64,000 nt of DNA from Saccharopolyspora gloriosae (GCF_022828475.1 NZ_CP059557.1:744001-808000); one strand, 5' to 3'. Shown: positions 24,751 through 34,512, counted from the first letter of the stretch. The notes: a model not told the origin generated them from the sequence alone. Program-made: numbers and translations.

Positions 24751-27186
24751 TCAGCCCAGGTCCTCGGCGAGCAGGCGGGTGAGGTCCGCGTTGGAGGCGT
24801 CGGAGATCATGCCGAGCCTGGTCGCCTGCCGGGCCACCATCTTCTCGAAGATCTTGCGGGCGGTGCGGCCGTTGCCGAAGGTGCCGTCCTTCGGGATCTT
24901 CTCGAAGTAGTCGTGCAGTGCTTCCGCGGCCTTCTCGTCGAGCTGATAGTCATGCCTGTGGCACTGGTGGCGCACGATGGTGACCAGCTCGTCCGCCGCG
25001 TAGTTCTCGAACTCGATGGTCTGGCTGAAGCGGGATTCCAGGCCGGGGTTGCTGTCCATGAACTCCTGCATCTCCTTGGAGTACCCCGCGACGATGACCA
25101 CCACGGTGTCCCGGTGGTCCTCCATCAGCTTGACCAAGGTGTCGATGGCCTCCCGGCCGAAGTCCGGGCCGTTGCCGCCTTTCGACGAGCTGAGCGTGTA
25201 CGCCTCGTCGATGAACAGCACACCGCCGAGCGCCTGGTTGAACGCCTCAGTGGTCTTGATCGCCGTACCACCGATGACCTGCGCGACCAGATCGGCCCGC
25301 GCCACCTCCACCATGTGTCCGGAAGTGAGCACCCCCAGCTCCGCCAGCACCGCCCCGTAAAGCCGGGCCACGGTCGTCTTGCCGGTACCGGGCGCACCGG
25401 CGAACACCAGGTGGCGGCTCATCGGCGGCACGGACAAGCCTGCCTCCTGCCGACGCTTGGCCATCTTGTTCAAATTCACCAGCGTGGCGACGTCCCGCTT
25501 CACGCCGTGCAACCCGACCAGGCGGTACATCTCGTCCAGCGTCGCGTTGTTGCCGGAGCTGGTCCCGGCCTTCGTGGTCGTCTGCTGCTTCTGCTGCGGC
25601 TGCGGCGGCGCAGCACCCGGCCCATCGGAACTCGCTGCGGGCTGCGCCGGGCCGCCGGCGTCCGCCGTGCCGTGCGCGTCCGGGAAACCGTTGCCGCTGC
25701 TGGAGAACTCGGTCACCGACAGCACGGCGGTGGGCACGAGCTGGCGCATGCCCGCGCCGCCGTTGTCCTTCGCGGTGCACTGCCGCACCACCGCCTCCTG
25801 GTCGGTGTGCACGCGCAGTCCGTCGCCCTCGTTCTCCAAGAACTCGCAGCCGGTGAACTGCGCCCGCGCGGAACCGGTGAGCTGAACACCGTTGGCGTTG
25901 CTGGAACGCAACCGGCAACGGTCCAAAGTGGCCTGGCCGTTCTTGCCGATGAACAACCCGTCCGCGCCCGAGAGGTAGACGTCGCAGTCCTCGAAGGTTC
26001 CGCCGGCTTCGTCGTTCACCACGAACCCGGAGGTCGCGGCGGCCCGCACGCTGCAACCCTGCACCTCGGCGCGGGCCTGCTCGGTGATCTGCACTCCCAT
26101 CGCGCCGCAGCGGTCGATCTCGGTGTGCTCCAACCGCGCCCGGCCCTCCCCGGTGAGCTCCACGGCCGTGCCGCCGCAGTCCTGCACCTGCAGCCGGCGC
26201 AGCACCGGATCGCCGGTGGTGCTGACGCTGACCGCGGCTCCCTCGGCGCTGTTCACGGTGACCCGTTCGAGCGCCACGGTGGACCGGTCGGCCAACGCGA
26301 CCCCCACGCCCGCGACGTCGGCGACGGTGGTGTCGCTGATGGTCCCCGAAGTGTCCGCCGAAGCGCGGATTCCGTACCCGGAATTGCGCCGCACCGCGCA
26401 CTTGTGCAGCGTCGCGGTGGTCTTCTCCGTGATCAGCACCCCGTCCCGGCCGGTGTCGTCGAACACGCACTCCTCCAGCGAGACCTCGCCCGTGGTGGCC
26501 AGGTACGCGCCCAAACCGGAGGTGCCGCGCACCGCGACGCCGCGAAACCTGGCCGATGCGTCCTGCTCGATCGCGATCGCGGGCTTCACGGCCTCGCTGA
26601 GCTGGAGGTTCTCCGCTTCGATCTGGGCTCGGCCGTTCACGCAGATCCCGTTGCCGCCGGTGCGCGCCGCGCTGCACCCGCGCGCGGTCAGCACGCCCTG
26701 CTCGGCCACCACGATCGCGGAAGTGCCGAGCTCCTCGAACTTGGACTCCTCCACCGAACTGCCTGCGGTGGACGTCACGACCACCCCGGCGCCCTGCTCG
26801 TTGCTGATCCGGCAACCCCGGATCGCCAGCGTCCCATTGCCGAACGCGTAGACAGCCGTCCACGAAGCGGCACTCACCGAGCACTCGGTCAGGTTCAACC
26901 GGCCTTCGCCGACCACCACGGCCGCCTGCTCGTCGTCTTCGCTGACGATGTTGATGCCGGACAGCGCGGCGGTCCGGGCCGCCAGCACCACCGCCGCACC
27001 CGACGGCGCGACCAGTTCCACGGTGCCGGGGCCGTCTTCGGCGGTCAGCGTGACGGGCTTGGTCAGCAGCAGGTTCTCTTCGTACCGGCCGGCCCCGACG
27101 CTGATCACACCGCCTTCGCCGGCCGCGTCGATGGCGTCGCCGAGCGTGCGGTGGCTGCCGGGCACGGCGTTGGAGACCAAGATCAT
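24751..27186 (-). CDS. Right-handed beta-helix / AAA+ ATPase fusion (EccA/CbxX-like)
   Basis: An 811-aa fusion. Residues about 1-490 are a right-handed parallel beta-helix built of some 20 short turns (repeating V..C.(V/I)R.....G(I/V) patterns; pectate-lyase-like start SNAVPGSHRTLGDAIDAAG). A Pro/Gln linker covers 490-540. Residues about 545-811 are a CbxX/CfxQ AAA+ ATPase as in T7SS EccA, with Walker A GAPGTGKT (597-604), Walker B LFIDEA (D660/E661) and sensor-type arginines further on. EccA ATPases act as chaperones for T7SS substrates. The position beside a T7SS toxin locus fits this role, with the beta-helix as a binding arm. Confidence 0.85.
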   Translation of the reverse strand: MILVSNAVPGSHRTLGDAIDAAGEGGVISVGAGRYEENLLLTKPVTLTAEDGPGTVELVAPSGAAVVLAARTAALSGINIVSEDDEQAAVVVGEGRLNLTECSVSAASWTAVYAFGNGTLAIRGCRISNEQGAGVVVTSTAGSSVEESKFEELGTSAIVVAEQGVLTARGCSAARTGGNGICVNGRAQIEAENLQLSEAVKPAIAIEQDASARFRGVAVRGTSGLGAYLATTGEVSLEECVFDDTGRDGVLITEKTTATLHKCAVRRNSGYGIRASADTSGTISDTTVADVAGVGVALADRSTVALERVTVNSAEGAAVSVSTTGDPVLRRLQVQDCGGTAVELTGEGRARLEHTEIDRCGAMGVQITEQARAEVQGCSVRAAATSGFVVNDEAGGTFEDCDVYLSGADGLFIGKNGQATLDRCRLRSSNANGVQLTGSARAQFTGCEFLENEGDGLRVHTDQEAVVRQCTAKDNGGAGMRQLVPTAVLSVTEFSSSGNGFPDAHGTADAGGPAQPAASSDGPGAAPPQPQQKQQTTTKAGTSSGNNATLDEMYRLVGLHGVKRDVATLVNLNKMAKRRQEAGLSVPPMSRHLVFAGAPGTGKTTVARLYGAVLAELGVLTSGHMVEVARADLVAQVIGGTAIKTTEAFNQALGGVLFIDEAYTLSSSKGGNGPDFGREAIDTLVKLMEDHRDTVVVIVAGYSKEMQEFMDSNPGLESRFSQTIEFENYAADELVTIVRHQCHRHDYQLDEKAAEALHDYFEKIPKDGTFGNGRTARKIFEKMVARQATRLGMISDASNADLTRLLAEDLG

Positions 27187-27206
27187 TTATGTTCCTCGGG
27201 GAGAGA

Positions 27207-30014
27207 TCACGAGTCGGCCATGGCGAGCAGCCGACCTTCCAGCGAAGCAGCGGCCAGTTCCACCCGGGACCGGCAACCGGTGCGGGCGAAGAGCTTGGTC
27301 AAGTGGCTCTCCACGGTCTTCTCGCTGACCTGCACGGTCACCGCGATCTGCCGGTTGGTGAAGCCGTCGCTGACCAATTCGATGATGCGGTTCTCCGTGC
27401 TGGAGAAGCGTTCTTGCCGGGTGCGGGAACGCGGCAGCGCCACCCGGTGCGTGCGCATCAGTTCCTGGGCGGTGGTCCGGACGAAGTGCCAGTCCAGCCG
27501 TTTCCCCAGCGCGTAAGCCTCGTTCAGCCGATCCGCCGGTTCGGCCGCCAGCTCGGCCAGCAGCAGGTACAACCCGCCCAGCCTGGGAACGTCGCCGCGT
27601 TTCCGGGCCAGTTCGAGCGCGTGCTCGGCGTGCTCGGCGCTGCGCCGCACGCGGGCTTGCGCGGTCCGCAGCGCTTCCTCGCTGCCCGTCGAGCACAGGC
27701 ATGCGTCCAGCTCGGTCAGTTCGCTCAGCACTTCCTCGGCGAACTCGGTGCGGCCCTCCCGGAGGGAGAGTTCCACCAGCCGCTCCAGCAACCGCTCCAG
27801 CCCGGCGGGCGAACCTCGTTCCCGGTAGCGGAGGTAATCCTGCCAGCCCTCGTCGAGTGCTTCGCCGCGCGCGCCATCCGCATACCGCACGCCGAGCCGC
27901 ACCCACGCCACGACGTGCCCGCCTGCCATGACCTGCGGGACGCCGTCCAGCCACTCGACCGCCCGCCGCTGCTCGCCGCGCGCGGCGCAGATCTCCGCGG
28001 CGATGGCGCGCGTCCGGTACCGCGCGGGGGCGCCGCGGTTCGCGGACAGCTCGGTCTCCATCAGGCGGGCCAGCGACAACGCGGAATCCCACTCACCGGT
28101 CAGGTAGGCATGCAGAACCTCTTGGTAGCGCAGCACGCTGCCGCGGCTCGGGCGGCAGTAGTCGTCGCCGAGGATGAGTTCCAACGCGGTGGCGTAGTCG
28201 GTCATCGCGCCGGCCTCCCGCAACCGATCGGGGTCCTTCGCGGCCGGACCGGTTCGGGAACTGCGCCGTTGCCACAGCGACCAGGCGCGCAGGAACTCGC
28301 CGGAATCGCCGCTGATCATCTTCAGCAGCACCAGGACCTCACCGAACCCGGCCGCTTCACCACCCTCGTCGTGGTCCGCTCCGAACAGCGTGTTCAGCTG
28401 TGCGGCCGCCTCGTCCAGGCGTCCGTCGAACAACGCCGAGGAGAACCGGCGCACCTCGGCGTCGAACCGGGTGCCGGCGCCCAATGCCGCGAACAGCTGC
28501 GGCGAGTCGTCCTGCGCGCGTTCGTCGTGCATCAGCGCGGTGAGCCAGGACAACCCGACCGACACCAGCAACGTCCAGTTCTCCCGAGCACGTCCCCCGG
28601 TGTCGGCCGTGGGCAAGGCCGGGACCGCCGAACCCACGTCCTCGGTCAGCTCGCGGTACTGGCCGAGCGACATGCGCAGGCGCAGCAGCGCGCGCAGCAA
28701 CCGGGGCCAGCGCGCATCGTCGGCGTCGACCTGGCGCAGCGCAGCGCGGTACCAGTTGGCCGCGCACTCCGGATCGGCGTGCGCGATCCGGTCGGCCTCC
28801 TCGACGAGCACCTGCACGCCCGGCTCGCTGCGGAAATGCGGTCCGGCGCGCATCAGGTGGTCGGCCAGCTTCGCCCGGATGACCTGGCCGTTGCGCTCCA
28901 GCTGCGCCAGCAACCGGCGGGACAGCGCGGTGTGCAGCGACCACGCCCATTCCTGCCCGGCGCGGTTGCGCAGCGTGGCGGCGAGCGCGGGCACCGCGAA
29001 CCGCACTTGGTCCTGCGAGTCGACGACCAGCACCCCGCTCGCGACCAGCCGGTCCAGTCCTTTCCCGGACGGTTCCAGCCTGACGGCGGCGGCTGCGGTC
29101 AGCACCGGGAGGTCGTTCACCCGCACCTGCGTCGGCAAGGCCAGCACGGCGGCGAGCCGTTCGGTCTCGTCGCCGTCGGAGATCACCGCCTGCACCAGCG
29201 GGTGCTGCTCCGGCAACGCGATCGGCTCGGTCAGCGGGGACAAGCAGAAGTGCTGGTCGACGAGGACCAGCCGGCCCTGCTGCCGCATGTGGTCCAGTGT
29301 GGACAGAACTGTGCCGGGATTGCCGAACAAGGAGCCGAGCCCGGCGCGCAATGCCTTCACGACGGTCTGGTCCAGATTCGCCCGCGCGTTGCCGGCGCAC
29401 CACCCGCCCAGCAGCGCGGCGACGTCCGTCTCCGAGAGCGGCTCGAGGTCCACGACCCGGTCCGAGATCGAGAGCAACTGCGCGGTGTTCGTCGCCGGGT
29501 ACGTCCGGGACGACACCAGCACCGCACACCCGACCGCACGTAGTCGCTGCACCAGCGGGGTCAGGGAGGCGGACAGCGTCGGGTCGCAGCGGTCGACGTC
29601 TTCGATGATCACCATGGTGGGGCCGCGAGCGGCGATGATGCCGATCGCGCGCGCCAGCTCGTGCACGAGCGGCAGCAGCGCCCGCTGCGGTGTCCGGTCC
29701 AGCACGGCGCGCCACCGCGACACAGCGGCCACGGCGTCCAGCAGGTGCGGGTCCCCGCCTCGTTCCAGGTAGTTGCGCACGCCGTTGAGCAGCGCGTCGA
29801 TCGCGCACGGGCCGCCTTCGGCCGCGGCGTTCGCCACCAGCACGTTGCGGCCCGGCCGTTGCCAGTTCGCGGCGACCGCGTTCAGCAACGCGCTCTTGCC
29901 CTCACCAGGTCTGCCGCGCACCAGCAGCAGAGCACCCGCGTCACGCCTGCAGGCAGTGGTGATCTCGGTCAACAGCTGGTCTCGGCCGAACACCGTTGCG
30001 CGTTCCCGAGCCAT
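27207..30014 (-). CDS. LuxR-family LAL-type regulator (AAA ATPase + HTH)
   Basis: A 935-aa large ATP-binding LuxR regulator. The P-loop is GRPGEGKS (34-41), intact. A predicted Walker B is around TMVIIEDVDRCDP. A long helical TPR-like middle follows. The C-terminal LuxR HTH is ENRIIELVSDGFTNRQIAVT, then VQVSEKTVESHLTKLFAR. The ATG at 30014 has GAGAGGAAGC in front. The gene ends 20 bp before the beta-helix/AAA start, so they are co-transcribed. Divergent from a second LAL gene. Likely pathway-specific activator of this T7SS island. Confidence 0.88.
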   Translation of the reverse strand: MARERATVFGRDQLLTEITTACRRDAGALLLVRGRPGEGKSALLNAVAANWQRPGRNVLVANAAAEGGPCAIDALLNGVRNYLERGGDPHLLDAVAAVSRWRAVLDRTPQRALLPLVHELARAIGIIAARGPTMVIIEDVDRCDPTLSASLTPLVQRLRAVGCAVLVSSRTYPATNTAQLLSISDRVVDLEPLSETDVAALLGGWCAGNARANLDQTVVKALRAGLGSLFGNPGTVLSTLDHMRQQGRLVLVDQHFCLSPLTEPIALPEQHPLVQAVISDGDETERLAAVLALPTQVRVNDLPVLTAAAAVRLEPSGKGLDRLVASGVLVVDSQDQVRFAVPALAATLRNRAGQEWAWSLHTALSRRLLAQLERNGQVIRAKLADHLMRAGPHFRSEPGVQVLVEEADRIAHADPECAANWYRAALRQVDADDARWPRLLRALLRLRMSLGQYRELTEDVGSAVPALPTADTGGRARENWTLLVSVGLSWLTALMHDERAQDDSPQLFAALGAGTRFDAEVRRFSSALFDGRLDEAAAQLNTLFGADHDEGGEAAGFGEVLVLLKMISGDSGEFLRAWSLWQRRSSRTGPAAKDPDRLREAGAMTDYATALELILGDDYCRPSRGSVLRYQEVLHAYLTGEWDSALSLARLMETELSANRGAPARYRTRAIAAEICAARGEQRRAVEWLDGVPQVMAGGHVVAWVRLGVRYADGARGEALDEGWQDYLRYRERGSPAGLERLLERLVELSLREGRTEFAEEVLSELTELDACLCSTGSEEALRTAQARVRRSAEHAEHALELARKRGDVPRLGGLYLLLAELAAEPADRLNEAYALGKRLDWHFVRTTAQELMRTHRVALPRSRTRQERFSSTENRIIELVSDGFTNRQIAVTVQVSEKTVESHLTKLFARTGCRSRVELAAASLEGRLLAMADS

Positions 30015-30139
30015 GCTTCCTCTCTCAGGTCGGCTGCCACTGGGTGGACGGCAAGAGCGTCCGCCGGACAATTCATACACGTCGTTCCTATGGCCGAACC
30101 ACAGCCACACCCCGTGTGCGATAGGGATGCTACCTAGTT

Positions 30140-30155
30140 CGAGGGAGATCCCTCG
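30140..30155. promoter_or_regulatory. 7-bp-arm dyad between the divergent LAL genes
   Basis: CGAGGGA and TCCCTCG flank a 2-bp centre at 30140-30155, in the middle of the 233-bp divergent intergenic region. TAAGAT (about 30173-30178) could be the -10 box of the plus-strand regulator. The dyad is a candidate site for one of the two LuxR-type proteins. Confidence 0.45.
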
Positions 30156-30247
30156 GGTGACACGGAATGACTAAGATGGGAACTCGCTGTGATGTCAGGT
30201 CTGCAATGGTGCTTTCCGACCAACCGTAGGGAGGCGAGCAGCAGATC

Positions 30248-33001
30248 ATGGTGAGCACTCCAACCGTGGACAACTTGTACGGCCGTGATGAACTGCTGTC
30301 CGACGTGCTCGAGACCGTGCGCGGGCGGCGTTGTCCGCTGACGCTGCTCAACGGTGACGCCGGTGTCGGCCGAACCGCGGTGCTGACGGAACTGGGCGCA
30401 CGCCTCAACGCCGAAGGTGTGCGGGTGCTCGAGCTGCGGGTCGGGGAACAAGACGGTGCGATGCCCTACGGTGCGCTGTACCGGCTGCTGTCCGATGCGG
30501 AGGAGCTCGCGCCGGTCGAACGGCACCGCTCGGTCTCGCCGCTCGCCCTGGCCGCCAAGCTCAGCTCCGCCTCCGACCCGGCCGCGCCGTTGATCGCGGA
30601 CCGGCTCGCCGCCGCCGTGTGCTCTGCCGCCCGGCGCCTGCTTCCACTGGTGGTGCTCGTTGATGACGCGCATCGGCTGGACGAGGCCACGGTCGCGCTG
30701 CTGCGGCCACTCGTCTACCGCATGGTCGGCAGCTCGTTCTCGATGGTGCTGTCGACGCGCTCCGATGCGGCGCTCCCCGCGGGGATCGCGCTGGACGGCC
30801 TGTGGGAAGCAGGCTTCGCGCGTTCGGTGCAGGTGCGCCCGCTGACCAGGTCGGAGAGCAGGCAGCTCATCGCCCGCACCGTGCGGGGCAAACCGGCCGC
30901 GGAAGTGGTCGACCAGCTCCATGAAGCTTCCCGCGGTCGGCCGGCTGCGCTGGTCGCGGGCATCGCCGCCTACCGCGCGGCGGGGGCGTTGAGCATCGTG
31001 GACCGGCACGCCTACCTGGCGCCGCCGGGTGGCCGTCCCGCCTTGCACAAATGGGACACCCTGCTGGCGCCGGTGCGCGGCGCCGGTGAAGCGGCATGGG
31101 CGGTGGCGCGTGCGATGAGCGTGCTCGCTCCGTTGGGCGCATCGGCGCCGCGGCTGATCGAACAGGTCGTCGACCTCGACGCCGACGAGATCCGGTCGGC
31201 GCTGGAACTGCTGTGCCGGCGCCGGGTGCTGATCCGTGCCGGTGGCGGTTGGCGGTTCCACCTCCCGATGACCGCCGACGCGCTCGAATCCGGGCTGGGG
31301 CCGTACGAACGCCGCAGCTACTCGGCCGTCGCCGTCGCCGAACTGTGGGCCGGTTCGGTGCACACCGACGATCCGCTGTACTTGCCGAACCGCCTGGTCG
31401 ACGCGGGCAGCCTGGTAGATCCGAAGCAGGCCGGTGAAGAACTGCTGGCTTTCGGCGGACATGCCCTGTTCCACGACAGCCGGAACGCCGTGCGCTGGTT
31501 GCAAGCAGCGGCCGAATGCATCGGTGACCCTGATTCGAGGGCGATGGCGCTGCTCGCGCACGCCGCCGCGAGCCTCGTGGACGAACGCATCGCCGAGGCG
31601 GCCGAGAACGGCCGGATGCTGCTGGAACGGCATGCCGCCGAACTCCACCCGGACCTGCTGCAAGCGTGCGCGCTGGCGTACCTGGTCGCCCTCGCCGGCA
31701 TCGGGGAGCATGCCGAGCTGCGGCGCATCGCCGAAGCGGACTCGCCGATGCCCGGCGGGCGGGCGCAGCAGCTGGTGACGAAGGCGTTCGCGCTCGGCTG
31801 GCTGAACCGCTGGGTGGAGGGCCGCCGCCTGCTGGAGGACCACCGCGACGAGTGGATCGATGGCCCGTCGACCCTGGCGGATCAGGCGAACGTCTACCGC
31901 ACCGGTGTCGCGGTGATGCAGGGCGAGACCGGTGATCTGTTCCGGTTCCTCGCGGACCCCGGTTTGTGGGCCAACGTCGAATCGCGCGACCTCAGCATCG
32001 AGAAGACCCGCCACGAAGTGAACCTGCTGCTGGCGCTGGGTGAGCTGAACGCCGCGACGGACCTGCTCGACCGGCACGGTCTCCGGGAGGATCAGCTGCC
32101 CTACACCGATCAGTTCATGGTCGAGCACAGTCGCGGCAACTGGTCGCGAGCCTTGGACAACGCCCGCCGCAGCATGTCCACGCCGGTGCACGCGGTGCGG
32201 CCGATCGGATGGGCTCTGCTGCACGTCGGCGCGGCGCAGGTGCACACCGACGGTGGCAAGCTCAGCCGGGCTCGGCAGGTGATCGAATCCGGCAAGCTGG
32301 GGCCGTTCGGCTACCTCTTCGAGCACGCCGAATCCAAGGTGCTGCGGGCGCTGGGCGAGCACCAGGCCGCTGACGAGCGGTTGCGCGCGGGGCTGCGCGC
32401 GGCCGACCAGTCGGAGTTCGCATTCGGCACCGAGATCATGTGGGCCGAGCTCGCCCACCGCGCCCACCGGCGGGGCGACCACGAGCAGGCGCACGAAGCG
32501 CTGACCAGGTTGGAGAAGCTCGCCGGACAGCTCGGCACCGGGCGTGCCGAACTGGCCCTGCTCGGGGCGAGAGCGAAGTTGCACGGCGACGCGGCAGCCG
32601 CGGACGAGGCGGTGGAACTCGCGCGGGACCGCGGTCAGCCGTACGAGATGGCGACCGTCTTCTCCGAGCTCGCCAAAGCCGGTTTCCACACCTCGAAGCT
32701 GCTGCTGGAGTCGTACGAGCTCGCCGACGGCCTGAATGCGCTGCTGCTGCGTTCCAGGCTGCGCCGGGCGATGCGGGAGCACAACGTGTCGGTACCCAGC
32801 CGCGCCACCACCACCAGCGAGAACGAGCGGCTGCTGGCGGTGCTGGTGACCGAAGGGCTCACCAACCGCCAGCTGGCCACCGTGTTCGGCGCGACGGAGA
32901 AGAGCGTCGAAGGCCGCCTGACCCGCATGTTCGCCCGGATCGGCTACCGCTCCCGGGTGGAGCTGGCGGCGGCGATGCTGACCGGGGAGTACACGGGCTG
33001 A
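30248..33001 (+). CDS. LuxR-family LAL-type regulator with degenerate Walker A
   Basis: A 917-aa LAL regulator, the divergent partner of the 935-aa gene. Its P-loop reads GDAGVGRT (36-43): the invariant Lys is Arg42, so ATP binding or hydrolysis may be altered. VVLVDDAHRLDE is an intact Walker B. The C-terminal HTH is ENERLLAVLVTEGLTNRQLA, then TVFGATEKSVEGRLTRMFAR. GGGAGG lies upstream of ATG 30248. The two proteins share architecture and HTH pattern (TNRQ(I/L)A, EK(T/S)VE, RSRVELAAA) and probably arose by duplication. They may form heteromers. Confidence 0.86.
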   Translation: MVSTPTVDNLYGRDELLSDVLETVRGRRCPLTLLNGDAGVGRTAVLTELGARLNAEGVRVLELRVGEQDGAMPYGALYRLLSDAEELAPVERHRSVSPLALAAKLSSASDPAAPLIADRLAAAVCSAARRLLPLVVLVDDAHRLDEATVALLRPLVYRMVGSSFSMVLSTRSDAALPAGIALDGLWEAGFARSVQVRPLTRSESRQLIARTVRGKPAAEVVDQLHEASRGRPAALVAGIAAYRAAGALSIVDRHAYLAPPGGRPALHKWDTLLAPVRGAGEAAWAVARAMSVLAPLGASAPRLIEQVVDLDADEIRSALELLCRRRVLIRAGGGWRFHLPMTADALESGLGPYERRSYSAVAVAELWAGSVHTDDPLYLPNRLVDAGSLVDPKQAGEELLAFGGHALFHDSRNAVRWLQAAAECIGDPDSRAMALLAHAAASLVDERIAEAAENGRMLLERHAAELHPDLLQACALAYLVALAGIGEHAELRRIAEADSPMPGGRAQQLVTKAFALGWLNRWVEGRRLLEDHRDEWIDGPSTLADQANVYRTGVAVMQGETGDLFRFLADPGLWANVESRDLSIEKTRHEVNLLLALGELNAATDLLDRHGLREDQLPYTDQFMVEHSRGNWSRALDNARRSMSTPVHAVRPIGWALLHVGAAQVHTDGGKLSRARQVIESGKLGPFGYLFEHAESKVLRALGEHQAADERLRAGLRAADQSEFAFGTEIMWAELAHRAHRRGDHEQAHEALTRLEKLAGQLGTGRAELALLGARAKLHGDAAAADEAVELARDRGQPYEMATVFSELAKAGFHTSKLLLESYELADGLNALLLRSRLRRAMREHNVSVPSRATTTSENERLLAVLVTEGLTNRQLATVFGATEKSVEGRLTRMFARIGYRSRVELAAAMLTGEYTG

Positions 33002-33011
33002 ATCGGGTCGG

Positions 33012-33092
33012 GGAGTTCCGCTGGAACTCCACCGGGACGGTCTTTCCGGGAGCCGATCGTCGATGACTCCGGGTGGCCTCTCACCCGGAGTC
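33012..33092. terminator. Two tandem terminator hairpins between convergent genes
   Basis: Hairpin 1 is GGAGTTCC-GCT-GGAACTCC at 33012-33030. Hairpin 2 is an 11-bp perfect stem with arms 33065-33075 and 33082-33092. Both lie between the LAL gene (plus, ends 33001) and the SseB-like gene (minus, ends 33146), as expected for bidirectional termination of the long operon. Confidence 0.7.
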
Positions 33093-33145
33093 TCGGCTCG
33101 TCCCGGGCCGGTGCTTCGGAGGTGGCGGGCGCGGTCCCGTGGTGC

Positions 33146-33874
33146 TCAGGCCGGGTTGGTGTACGTGGGCGGTTGCGGCAGCGGGGTGTCGAAGTCCGCC
33201 GATTCCGCGACTCGTCCGCCCGCCATCGGATCGGTGGCAGGATCTGAGGTCGCCGACCACTCGGTCGCGGGAGGCTGCTCGTCCGGCTGCGTGCTCTCGC
33301 CGGGCTCGGGGGCCTCGTCGACCGGGGGACGCACCGCGTCGCGGAATTCTTGCGCCCCGATGCGCGTCGATGCGGGCGCGCCGGGGTTGAGCAGCACGTC
33401 GACCCCTTCGGCGGGCAGGGCATCGGCGAGCTCTTCGGCGGTGATGTCAGCCCACTCCGGGACGGTCAACCGCTGGGCGTGCGCCGGGGCGGTCAACACC
33501 AACACCGACGGGTATCCGTCCGGGGCGCGGGTGACGATCGGTGCGTGCTGCTCGTCCAGGCCGATGACCAAGTGCGATTCGGGCAGCGCCGCCAGCATCT
33601 CGGGGACGGGCAGTTCACCGCGCATCACGAGTCGCAGCGTGGCGTCCACCGGGTCGGTCGGTGAATCGGGACTGGAAGGCTGGTAGGCGTGATTCGGGCG
33701 GAAATCCCGAAGCAGCCCGTCGGTGTCGAAGAACCAGGAGCCGACGATCGCGGACTCCGGTGGCGGCTGCTGCTCGTGTTCCGGCTCCCACTCGGGGTCG
33801 ATCAGCACGACCCACTGATCGGCCGACTCGTCGTCAGCGGCCGGGGAGGTGGCTGGTGTCTCGTCCTCGGACAT
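33146..33874 (-). CDS. SseB-like T7SS-associated protein, copy 2
   Basis: A 242-aa acidic cytosolic protein. The N-terminal region WVVLIDPEWEPEHEQQPPPE, then AIVGSWFF..D, is typical of proteins annotated as T7SS-associated. The middle (TDPVDATLRLVMRGELP and LVIGLDEQHAPIVT) and end (LPAEGVDVLLNPGAP) resemble SseB. Residues after 190 are a disordered Pro/Glu tail. ATG 33874 has GAGGAAG upstream. A paralogue lies 29 bp upstream. Co-directional with the giant gene, so a chaperone or immunity role is possible, unproved. Confidence 0.75.
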   Translation of the reverse strand: MSEDETPATSPAADDESADQWVVLIDPEWEPEHEQQPPPESAIVGSWFFDTDGLLRDFRPNHAYQPSSPDSPTDPVDATLRLVMRGELPVPEMLAALPESHLVIGLDEQHAPIVTRAPDGYPSVLVLTAPAHAQRLTVPEWADITAEELADALPAEGVDVLLNPGAPASTRIGAQEFRDAVRPPVDEAPEPGESTQPDEQPPATEWSATSDPATDPMAGGRVAESADFDTPLPQPPTYTNPA

Positions 33875-33903
33875 CGAAGCTTCCTCGTTGGTTTCTGCGG
33901 ATG

Positions 33904-34512
33904 TCAACGTTGTTCCGGCTGCGGTCCGGGCTGGGCGGTGTCCGCGTCCGGGCCGGCGGTCTCGGCCATCGCGTCCTTGATCGAACTCGCCAGCACTCGC
34001 ATCGATGTCGGTGCGCCCGGGTTGAGCAGCACGTCGACGCCCTCGTCGGGCAGGGAATCGGCCAGCGCTTTCGCGGTGATCTCCCGCCAGGCGGGCACTT
34101 CGACTCGCCGGGCGTGCGTCGGCGAGGTCGCGACCAGCACTGACGGCACGTCGTCCGGCGACGGGGTGATGACGGCGTTGCCGTCGGCGTCCATCGCGAT
34201 GCCCAGCCGGGCGTCCCGCATGGCCTCCAGCAGCGCGGCGTCGCTGTAGTCGCCGCGGACCACCAGCTGCAACACCGCATCGACCGGGTCGGTGGGCGAT
34301 CCTTCGCGAGAGGGCTGGTAATCCGGGTTGCCCTGGAACGTGCTGACGTTGCCGTCCGTCCCGATGCGCCAGTGGCCGAGGACGGCCTCGTTCGGCGGTT
34401 CCTCGTCCTCGGACTCGGGCTGCCAGGCCGGGTCGATGACCAGGGCCCAAGCCTCGTCATCGGGGACCTGGTTCGCTTCGCCCTCTCCTGGGGATGGCGT
34501 AGCACTGGTCAC
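33904..34512 (-). CDS. SseB-like T7SS-associated protein, copy 1
   Basis: A 202-aa paralogue of the next gene. It shares WALVIDPAWQPESEDEEPP, NPDYQP, TDPVDAVLQLVVRGDYS and LPDEGVDVLLNPGAPTSMRV. The GTG start at 34512 has AAAGGAG 8 nt upstream, a strong signal that it is translated well. It lies 207 bp after the giant gene. The intergenic gap shows no strong hairpin, so read-through transcription is likely. Function unknown; the pair is the most proximal candidate for toxin partners. Confidence 0.75.
   Translation of the reverse strand: MTSATPSPGEGEANQVPDDEAWALVIDPAWQPESEDEEPPNEAVLGHWRIGTDGNVSTFQGNPDYQPSREGSPTDPVDAVLQLVVRGDYSDAALLEAMRDARLGIAMDADGNAVITPSPDDVPSVLVATSPTHARRVEVPAWREITAKALADSLPDEGVDVLLNPGAPTSMRVLASSIKDAMAETAGPDADTAQPGPQPEQR

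Noticed and set aside
24730-29543. Long plus-strand frames (928 and 784 codons) opposite the AAA and LAL genes
   Set aside because: They overlap genes with clear Walker and HTH motifs, and are His/Arg/Gly-rich shadows.
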